The translations under genes and the position numbers were made by a program. From Stenogyne calaminthoides (taxonomy: Eukaryota > Streptophyta > Magnoliopsida > Lamiales > Lamiaceae), in NCBI GenBank assembly GCA_037126765.1, contig JBBCBC010000012.1, forward strand, positions 5,022,001-5,086,000: DNA of 64,000 nt, read 5' to 3'. Shown here piece by piece: positions 56,671 to 64,000 of this stretch (position 1 is its first letter; the number at the start of each line of letters is the position of its first letter). Below the pieces are notes generated by a model. It made no database searches. It was not told where the DNA came from and saw only the letters and a list, made by a program, of their open reading frames with translations.

Positions 56671-57631
56671 TAGGTTGGTTGTGATAAATCTCGATTTGTT
56701 TACTTATTTGTATGATTCTTTTAAAGGATATAATATAAATTGATTAGTCCAATCATGGACGGGTCCAGAAAACTTTCATGACGGGAACACAAAAATAATT
56801 AATATAAAAAGTAGATTTTCTGTGAACCCGGGTTCATGTGAATTCTAATTTTTTTAATGTCACAATTATACATATACACTATTACTATCTTAAAAAATAT
56901 TTAATTTTTTAAATAGTGATAGTGCATATACATAACAGATATATAAATTTTTTAGATTAAATATTTGCATGATTAACTAATTATAACACGATTAATCACA
57001 ATCAAATGAGAATATGGGACCAACATATGAGAATACATAAGTAGTGAAAAATTCACATTCTATTCACAATCAAATTATTATGCATTAATCACAAGTATGT
57101 AAGCATATAAGAGCATAATTGGTAATAGAAACAATTGATATTATTACAAGTAATATTGATTGATATTATTCACTGAAAATAATTATACAAGAATTTACCT
57201 TAGAGTATTGCTATATATCAATTGCTCTATCATATGTGTTGTACCCCATATCGCCAGTGGACAACGATTATGATGTGGACGTTGCTCAATTAAACCTTTG
57301 GAGAAATATTTAATTAGCAATTAAATGCAAGTATTATTGATCGTCAATATTCGCCAATTATCACCGATAATAGTTCAAGACCGACCAGACGACGACGAAA
57401 CAGAAGCCAGACAATGTTGCCCGAAGCGACTCAGCGGTGGTCGAGTAAATGCCGAGCAAGCGACCACAAACTTGGCCTAACGAGATAAACTTCATAATCA
57501 GGGAAAGGGCTCAAATCACGTCGCTAATATTATATAAAGGAGAGATAAACCAGGAAGCGAGGATCGTGGCATAAAGGTCGCCGCGGCGCTAGACCAAAAC
57601 CGTGGCGACCTTGCACATTTTAATGCGGACG
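56671..57631. other. Intergenic stretch with a GC-richer block
   Basis: The first half is AT-rich; GTGAACCCGGGTTCATGTGA near 56820 is a short palindrome. From about 57240 to 57625 the sequence is GC-richer, with a TATA-like box (TATTATATAAAGGAGAG, about 57528-57543). It could be a solo LTR or another repeat, but no partner or terminal repeats are visible. No gene found. Confidence 0.5.
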
Positions 57632-58144
57632 CACTACTACACATTTGAGCTTGGAGAGCTCCACTTGGACAACCTTTTTTTCGAATAGCTCTCCAAGTGG
57701 TCCCTTGGAGAGCGGTTCTATTAAAAAAAAAAAAACAGCGGTTAAAAACCGCTGTCCAAGATCAAAGCTTAGACAGCGGTTCATAACCGCTGTGCAAGGG
57801 TACTTGGAGAGCAGTTTTGAACCGCTGTCCAAGGTAAAGCTTGGCGAGCGGTTCATAACCGCTCTCCAAGTAATTTTTTTTTTTGTAAAGCTTGTATTTT
57901 TTGTTTTTTTTTTGTTCTTGTAAATTCTTTTTATGTACAATTCAAATATTTTATTCTTTAAATTCTCGTGTTATTTCTTTTTAATATTCATCTTATATAA
58001 TGAGATTAACACAAACTCTTATGTAAAACTTGTTCATAATATTAAATTCATATTATTACACTTACGAACTTGTATCACTATTAATTCTTATAAATTAATA
58101 CCTATAATATTTAATATTCTTATAAATTAATTCAATTTTGTCTA

Positions 58145-58560
58145 AGTATTACTTATTTAGATAGAAAAATATTATTACTTGTTTAAATAGAAAAGTATTA
58201 CTTGTTTAAATAGAAAAGTATTACTTGTTTAGATAGAAAGGTATAACTTGTTTAAAGAAAAGTATTACTTGTTTAGATGAAAAAGTATTACTTGTTTAAA
58301 GAAAAATATTACTTATTTAGATAGAAAAGTATTGCTTGTTTAAATAGAAAAATATTATTTGTTTAGATAGAAAAGTATTACTTGTTTAAATAGAAAAGTA
58401 TTACTTGTTTAATTAGAAAGGTATAACTTGTTTAAAGAAAAGTATTACTTTGTTTAGATGAAAAAGTATTAATACTTATTTAAAGAAAAATATTATTTAT
58501 TTTGATAGAAAAGTATTACTTGTCTAGAAGAAAAAGTATTACAAGTTTAAAAGAAATGTA
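58145..58560. repeat. AT-rich minisatellite inside the CACTA element
   Basis: About 18 imperfect tandem units of roughly 20-24 bases with the consensus AGTATTACTTGTTTAAATAG plus A-runs fill this interval. A higher-order repeat of several units recurs (58150-58320 resembles 58330-58500). Confidence 0.85.
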
Positions 58561-58759
58561 GTTAAAAAAAAGTACAAGTAAAAAATATAATTTAAATTTA
58601 ATTTAATTTAAATTTAAATTTATATAAAAAATTATTATATAAAAATGTGATTGAATTAATACATAAGATAATTGAAATAAAGAATTTAAAAAAAAATTGT
58701 AAGAAAAAACGATTTTTAGAACATATAGAATTAATTTCATTAAGTAAACGCAAGAAAGC

Positions 58760-58860
58760 AAGTGCTCGAGCGGAATTGATCCCCGCTCAGGCGCCCAAGG
58801 TCCTGTGTTCGGTCCCCATGGGAGCGAATAATTGCCTCAATTAATTGAGAGGCTTGGTGG
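58760..58860 (+). repeat. tRNA-like/SINE-like segment inside the CACTA element
   Basis: AGTGCTCGAGCGGAATTGAT followed by GTCCTGTGTTCGGTCCCCAT has spacing reminiscent of RNA polymerase III boxes. The region is GC-rich in an AT-rich element. No tail or duplication could be defined, so this may be a captured fragment. Confidence 0.35.
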
Positions 58861-59193
58861 GGCTAAAAACCACTGTCTAATTAACAATTTTGATACTTAG
58901 ACAGCGGTTTTTAACCGCTTTCTATGTTGCATCTTGGAGAGCGGTTGAAGTGAATATCTTGCACAGCGGTTAGACATCGGTTTTTAATCGCTGTCTATGT
59001 TGCATCTTGGAGAGCGGTTCAACCGCTCTCTAAGTGAATATCTTACTTGCAATTTTTTTTACGGCCTATCCACTTTTGGAGGGCGGTTTATTCTTGGAGA
59101 GTTGTTATAACTTGGCATTCTTGGAGAGTTGTTATAACCGTTCTCCAAGGTCATTTTTAACAGCTCTCCAAGCCCAAATCTGTATTAGTGATG

Positions 59194-59824
59194 CAATTCA
59201 AGAACTTAATATACACTCTATTAATGATTGTAATTAATACGTTGTAACTTTATAAATATGAGTTTAATCCTTAATGAAATTATAGGAATTTTATGCATAG
59301 AAAAAAGTTTAAGTGCAAACGAAATTTTTTGTTTTTGAGCTTTAATTTATTTGTTCTTGAATTTATTGTTTGTTGCCCTGAACTTAAAATGTAGGTAACA
59401 ATATGTGATTTAAATTTGGCTACAATGAATAGGTTTGGGCGCGCGGAAGATAAATCCAATATGTGAATAGATATTTTGCATCTAAATTTGACCATGATAA
59501 TAAATCATCTTGGAGATACTCTAGAGGTGGATTACATAACTTAACTTCCACATTTTTAATTATTTGGAGAAATAATTTGAAATAAAACATATTTATCCAT
59601 TTTAATTTCTTAGCTTTTCAGGTTTTTTCCTTCTGCCTATTGGGCCAGATTGTTATTCATCCTTAATTTTTTCATTTTTCTTTTAATAATACTACCTATT
59701 TAGCTTCCTTTAGAGGGAGAGTATAACTAATTTCTTGGAAAATTAGTAGCATAGTTCAATTGGTTTTCTGCAGATTGTTAGCTATCAAAAATTTGATGTG
59801 TTTTAGTCTGCTCCCCTCCTCATT
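59194..59824. other. AT-rich stretch with segment duplicated from 51.0-51.6 kb
   Basis: Between about 59605 and 59824 two blocks repeat the order seen at 51040-51585. The rest is AT-rich with no gene. The second block ends at TCATT, where the next transposon begins. Confidence 0.6.
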
Positions 59825-60984
59825 GGGATTTAGTCTATGCTTTGGGACTGGGCAGTGCCCAGTACCCCAGCGGTCCCAACTTATTTTTTATATATATTTT
59901 TTTAATTTTACCTTTTTCTTTAATTTTTCTTTTGTTTTTAGTTTATTATTTTAATAATTTATTTTTTTCTTAATTTTTTAAAGTAGGAAATATTATTTTA
60001 ATACCTTTTTTTAAATATTTTTTTACAATTTCAACATTATTTTAAATATAGTGTCAAGTGGAAAATACTAAGTATAACATTTATAAAGTTTTGTATATTA
60101 AAATTTAATTATAATAGGATTTGATTGGAACTAAGTTTTTTGATATATTTCTTTTTAATTATTTGAAAGAAAAAAAATCTTGAATTAACAAATAAAATAC
60201 TACTTTCATTTTTTTGTCTTATTTTATTTAAAATAACATTATATTATTTATTTATCACTTTGCTAAAGCGAAAAATTTGTCCATTTTCTTTCAATATTGA
60301 CTCTTAAATATTGTTAGGATAAATATTAATTGTGATACATACGAATAAATAACAGTACGCAAGTCCTTTGATACCTTGTTTAATGGAAAAAATCAATTTA
60401 TTTGAATGAATAAAATGAGACAAATAATAAAGATGAAATTAGTATAATGTTTGGTAGGAAAACATCTGTAAAAAATAAATTATATCTGCACACTATCACT
60501 GTTATATTTATACACGATTATTTGTAGATCTACTCAAACAAAAAAAATATTTTTTTGGATTGGTAATAAGATTTTAATAGTTTTACCTAAGACAAAAACT
60601 CAAATGAGACGGTCTCATGCATGAGACGGGGTACAATTTAGCACAAATCATATTCACCTCTCCCAAAATGTTAAAGTGTCAATGTCCAATTTATGTCCCG
60701 TCTCAACATGAGACCGTCTTATGCAAGTGTGTCTCTTTATATAATTATATATGGAGTATAATTTATTAAGGTATACAAATATATGTCTAGTATACTATTG
60801 AAATTGTAAAAAAAAAAAAAAAGATATAATAAAATGCTAATGTCTTTATTAAAAACAGTTAAAAAAAGGAAAGAAATGTATCAAGAAAATAGAACAAAAG
60901 AAAAAAAAAGTAAATGGAAATGGACACATGTCATACAAGTTGGGGGTGCTGGGCACTGCCTAGCCCCCAGCATCGACGAACCCC
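59825..60984. mobile_element. TIR DNA transposon, unclassified, 1160 bp
   Basis: Terminal inverted repeats of about 50 bp: the left runs GGGATTTAGTC...GGGCAGTGCCCAG...CCCAACTT, and the right (reverse complement) GGGGTTCGTCG...AGGCAGTGCCCAG...CCCAACTT. Flanks are TCATT on both sides (59820-59824, 60985-60989). A paralogous sequence at about 51560-51600 has the same left flank with no insert (CTCCTCATTAGTCC), supporting the boundary. A 5 bp duplication does not fit hAT (8), CACTA (3) or Stowaway (2) well. The interior is AT-rich, contains a MITE (60605-60735) and has no transposase. Confidence 0.75.
60605..60735. mobile_element. Small MITE with GAGACGGTCTCATG ends, copy 1
   Basis: About 131 bp with inverted ends built from TGAGACGGTCTCATGCATGA and its inverse (ATGAGACCGTCTTATGCAAG), and a middle reading CACAAATCATATTCACCTCT and AATGTTAAAGTGTCAATG. 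Copy 2 at 61009-61141 is the same orientation and about 85% alike by eye. Family unassigned. Confidence 0.75.
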
Positions 60985-61008
60985 TCATTATAAAAATAAA
61001 AACTCATA

Positions 61009-61141
61009 TGAGATGGTGATCTCATGCATAAATAGGGTACAACATAGCACAAATCACATTCATCTCTCTCAAAATGTTAAAGTGTCAATGCCCAAATTAT
61101 ACCCCGTCTCACTGTGAGACCGTCTCATGCAAGTGAGTCTC
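61009..61141. mobile_element. Small MITE with GAGACGGTCTCATG ends, copy 2
   Basis: Second copy of the element at 60605-60735, just outside the TIR transposon. Left end TGAGATGGTGATCTCATGCA, right end CTGTGAGACCGTCTCATGCA. The shared middle includes AAAATGTTAAAGTGTCAATG. Confidence 0.75.
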
Positions 61142-61767
61142 ATCTATAAATATATAAAAGTAGAAGTAAGGAGAGATAAAATGAGAGTGAACAATCATTG
61201 TTGTAACAAGTGGATGTACACTTGCTTTGTGATGTAGCGGTGAATCTCACTCTCCACTAAAAAAAGTGACTTGATTATACTTTGCACCAATAATTTCAAC
61301 TATCAATATTTCTTTTATAGTGTATCATATTTATTTTTTGTGGTGTAAAGAAAAAAACTAGAACAATTAGATAATAAATAATGCATCATATTCTTTATGA
61401 CAATTATATTTTTGAATTTTGAGATATTTTTTTTAGTAATTTTATTTTTGATAGTTAATTTTCTAACTATTTATCCAAAGTAATTGTGTCTTTTCAATTT
61501 ATATTTTAATATTATATTTTTTACAGGAATTTTAATATTATAATTGATATAGGCTTATTGTTTAATTATTTTGATGTGATAAAACTAATTCATCGAGATA
61601 CTAAACATCTTATTAAGTGAAAACAATTCTAACATTAAATGTTCACTAATATTTTGTTTTAAAAAATATCATATATAAAAAAGTTTTTTACTATTTGTAA
61701 TATGTAATTCTGCATGGAGTTCATATATAGTTTACTTTGTGTGTACAAAGTACATATTTTAACTATA
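61142..61767. other. AT-rich intergenic, nothing recognised
   Basis: No ORF, repeat or transposon end can be supported in this stretch. Confidence 0.6.
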
Positions 61768-61999
61768 CTTTCTCTGTCTCAACTCTTTGTTCATATCTAT
61801 TTTTTTCGTGTTATAGTGAACGAATTGTTTATTAGTATTTGAAATAAAGTGTCTCTTAAGGAGGAGTATGATCGATAATCTACATCTCCTCTATTATATG
61901 TATCCTTAAAAAATACTTTATCATTTTAAATATTAATAAAAAACTCGTTCACTAAAACACAAACGAACAATAAATGTGAACAAAGAGTTGAGACGGAGG
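61768..61999. mobile_element. Stowaway-like MITE, 232 bp, long inverted repeats
   Basis: The ends CTTTCTCTGTCTCAACTCTT and (reverse complement) CTCCGTCTCAACTCTTTGTT lie between TA dinucleotides (61766-61767, 62000-62001). The inverted repeats extend about 90 bases inwards (GTGAACGA, TTTATTA-TATTT). The TA duplication and ends resembling CTCCGTC indicate Stowaway. Confidence 0.85.
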
Positions 62000-62202
62000 T
62001 AGCATTTATTTGCTTTTTTTTTTTTGGTAATTTAATTTTATAAGCAATTATTTTTTATTATTAAGCATAGATTAGCATACTATAACATGCTACAACATAG
62101 TGACATTATTCATATTAATAATACAAGACGCGCATTAAAAAAAAAAAAAACACATTTTTATAAATTTTATATTATAATTACGACACCACAAATACTAAAT
62201 TA

Positions 62203-62212
<10 letters not shown>

Positions 62213-62246
<34 letters not shown>
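62213..62246. repeat. (AT)n microsatellite
   Basis: About 16 AT units, followed by GAGAGAGG. Confidence 0.9.
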
Positions 62247-62252
<6 letters not shown>

Positions 62253-62329
62253 GGGCTTATATGTTATTTTTAGGTGATTTTTATATAGGAATAACATAAC
62301 TCTAAACATATATTTGTATCATTCTAAAA

Positions 62330-62357
62330 TCGTGCATAGCACGAGAGAAAATACTAG
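62330..62357 (+). mobile_element. Helitron-like 3' terminus
   Basis: A hairpin TCGTGC-ATA-GCACGA is followed by GAGAAAATA and CTAG, then host T. This matches the Helitron 3' end rule on the plus strand, so the body would extend to the left. The 5' end is not identified. Confidence 0.6.
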
Positions 62358-62900
62358 TATCAATAAAAATAAAATTTATTTTGTGAAATTTGTTCATAGT
62401 ATAAAACTCGTATTATTATACTTATAAATTGCTAACACTGCTCTTATAAACTAGTACATAAAACATTTAATATTATGAATACATTTTGTAAATGCAATGA
62501 TATCAATTGATAAGTGTAGCGTTATTAATTTGTATGTATAGTGGTATAAATTTTATAATATGAACAAAACTAGAGATATACTCTAATAAAAAAAAATCAC
62601 AAACTCATTTATAAGAAGATTTAGTTAAGTTTCTTTGACACTAACGATAGTTGCCAAAAATTATGCAGAGAATATTAAAATGGTAAGAGCAAATATCATT
62701 TGCAACCTATAAAATGACTCTTTTATCAATTTACAATTTGTATAAATTTTATTATTCGATTGTCATCTACATTATATGAAATTGACATATTGCCGCCTCA
62801 AGCAAGAATTTCCCGATATTGATATATATTATATATGTAAAATTATCTTAATATACTGGATAATTCCTTTTAAGAGTTGTTGGTATATATATCCGTGATT
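62358..62900. other. AT-rich intergenic, nothing recognised
   Basis: No gene or element end is supported here. Confidence 0.6.
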
Positions 62901-62904
62901 TCAG

Positions 62905-63062
62905 AACCGGACCGGATCGGCCGGTTCAACCGGTTCAATCGAAAACCGGTCAGGAAACCGGTCCAATTACTCCTAAATAACCGTTTTTCCGGTTAAACCG
63001 GGATAAACCGGCCGGAACCGGAAAAAACCAGTGAAACCGGAAAACCGTCGGACCGGTGGAAC
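62905..63062. repeat. AACCGG/CCGGTT-rich block, left copy
   Basis: Dense, irregular repeats of CCGGTT, AACCGG and GGTTCAACCGGTT. A related block in inverse sense lies at the right window edge (63955-64000). Such blocks often form the terminal parts of plant DNA transposons; if so, the interval 62905 to beyond 64000 would be one element of at least 1.1 kb, with its right end outside the window. Confidence 0.6.
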
Positions 63063-63280
63063 CGGATTTCTCTTCGTATTTCATTTACTTCTATCCCTGA
63101 CAAAAACGCAACCGCCCAGCTTCTCAACTTTATTTTTAATCCTCTCCACGCCATCACCGTCGGTGTCCCCACGTCGTCGGCGTCTTCCACAACTCACGAG
63201 TCGCGACTCCTCTTACTCACGGCGGCGTCAGTTTTCCTTGAACTGATTCTTTTTTTGCCCTTCTTCACCCTTATTCACTT

Positions 63281-63322
63281 TATATATACATATATACATA
63301 CATACATATTATATATACAGCG
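63281..63322. repeat. (TA)/(TACA) microsatellite
   Basis: TATATATACATATATACATA and further TACATACATA units. Confidence 0.8.
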
Positions 63323-63403
63323 GGGTGGTGCGTGTGTTATTTATTGTGCCATAGTGGGTCCCGTGTCAAGTTTTTTAAGTTGGGTCTTATATTAGTAGAA
63401 TAC

Positions 63404-63577
63404 TCCCTACGTCCTGGGATTATTGCGACATAGAAATCGGACCATAAATCAAGAAAAGTGGGATAAAGTGGGTTTGAGAGTGTATTAATATTATATTTAT
63501 TTTCTTTTTAATAGTGTTGCAGTAATGTTGGGACGTCCCAATAAGGCAAGTGTTACAGTAATGTTGGGACGGAGGGA
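63404..63577. mobile_element. Stowaway-like MITE, about 174 bp
   Basis: The left end CTCCCTACGTCCTGGGATTA and right end ...TGTTGGGACGGAGGGAG are inverted-repeat ends of Stowaway type. TA precedes the left end; the right TA is altered (GGAGTTA). The internal word AGTAATGTTGGGACG is duplicated (about 63522 and 63550). Confidence 0.78.
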
Positions 63578-63703
63578 GGAGTTAATATTTTAATTAATTT
63601 TATTAATTTAGGTGCTTAATATAGGAGTATTATAGTAGTTATTGACTTATTGTGCCATAGTGGGTCCCTGTCAAGTTTAGAATGTTATATTTAGGGTGTG
63701 TTT

Positions 63704-63811
63704 TGAAACACTTAAAACAGCTTTCAGAAGCACTTATTTTCAAAAATTGTGAGAAAAAGTTTTAAAAATAAGTGTTTCTGGAAGTTGTTTTAAGTGTTTC
63801 AAAACACGCCC
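63704..63811. mobile_element. Tourist-like (PIF/Harbinger) MITE, 108 bp
   Basis: An almost perfect hairpin: left arm GGGTGTGTTTTGAAACACTT, right arm (reverse complement) GGGCGTGTTTTGAAACACTT, with arms about 50 bases long. It is flanked by TTA (63701-63703, 63812-63814), the typical 3 bp duplication. Confidence 0.93.
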
Positions 63812-63954
63812 TTAGTTGTAGTTATTATAGCTTATTGATTGTTAATTAGAATTGTTATTGTTAATAAAAAAGTTAAATGGGCAAAATTTAATAATTTATT
63901 ACTATTATTTTATATGTATTCCTTATCAAGTGGTCAACAATCTAATAACAGTTG

Positions 63955-64000
63955 AACCATCGGTCTAACCGGTTGAACCGGTTGGACCGACAACCGGTGC
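63955..64000. repeat. AACCGG-rich block, right copy (window edge)
   Basis: CTAACCGGTTGAACCGGTTG and neighbouring words mirror the block at 62905-63062. It is cut by the end of the window. Confidence 0.6.

Larger units (their letters stand above)
57632..59190. mobile_element. Non-autonomous CACTA (En/Spm-like) element, 1559 bp
   Basis: The left end CACTACTACACATTTGAGCT and the right end, reverse complement CACTAATACAGATTTGGGCT, are inverted repeats beginning with CACTA. Flanks are ACG (57629-57631) and ATG (59191-59193), a 3 bp duplication with one C-to-T change. Both subterminal regions (57650-57880 and 58860-59180) are packed with inverted words of the type CTTGGAGAGCGGTT / AACCGCTCTCCAAG, the usual transposase-binding subterminal repeats. 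The interior has a minisatellite and AT-rich filler and no transposase. ORFs across the subterminal repeats are artefacts of the repeats. Confidence 0.92.

Noticed and set aside
57620..57940. Overlapping ORFs of 92-106 codons on both strands
   Set aside because: They arise from inverted subterminal repeats of the CACTA element; the peptide is itself repetitive and unlike any protein.
58145..58560. Possible CRISPR-like array
   Set aside because: The units are contiguous, AT-rich and variable, with no unique spacers; it is a minisatellite in a plant transposon.
58760..58830. tRNA gene with GTTCGGTCCC
   Set aside because: The arms do not pair as a tRNA; more likely a SINE-like or captured fragment.
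63031..63246. 71-codon ORF near the AACCGG block
   Set aside because: It starts inside a simple repeat and has low-complexity Ser/Arg/Pro content; no support as a gene.

Overview
This is nuclear DNA from a flowering plant, most likely a eudicot (I lean towards Lamiales, at low confidence). The grounds are an intronless plant-type PPR gene, AT-rich intergenic DNA, and dense LTR retrotransposons, MITEs, SINEs, a CACTA element and Helitron ends. There are no rRNA or tRNA genes and no CRISPR array. The only intact host gene I can support is the PPR gene at 48494-49744 (+), which resembles the mitochondrial PPR336/rPPR group.

Layout. 1-2150: AT-rich flank with two short tandem duplications and a possible eroded gene fragment. 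2151-6329: a decayed Copia element on the minus strand with about 0.2 kb LTRs. 6600-7553 and 44861-45940: two halves of one Ty3/gypsy gag-protease remnant (minus strand), split by a 37 kb nested insertion.

The nested insertion can be unpacked from target-site duplications. Copia element A1 (7559-44855, +) is flanked by GAGAC on both sides. Inside A1 gag sits A2 (11626-22675, +), a second copy of the same family flanked by TGGAG. Inside the A2 RNase H sits a solo LTR of a related subfamily, C1 (18601-20433). Inside the A1 integrase sits a second such solo LTR, C2 (23557-39745). C2 is itself split by a 14.3 kb Sirevirus-like Copia element on the minus strand (24003-38351), which carries a large extra coding region downstream of pol. 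The A1 3' LTR (42077-44855) is interrupted just upstream of its TATA box by a 941 bp palindromic insert (43494-44434).

46-64 kb: the PPR gene lies in a zone of small DNA elements, many with exact termini and target duplications: Stowaway-like, hAT-like, PIF/Harbinger-like and CACTA elements, two tRNA-derived SINEs, two Helitron 3' ends, an unclassified TIR element and a large inverted duplication (about 52.8-56.7 kb).

All retroelement genes are disrupted, although integrase and reverse transcriptase of A1 (39794-41317) are nearly open. Most repeat-derived sequence between 2.4 and 45 kb carries dense short indels, often at CAG/CTG, while a few patches and everything after about 46 kb look clean. 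This may be partly an assembly or base-calling artefact and should temper any dating of these elements.
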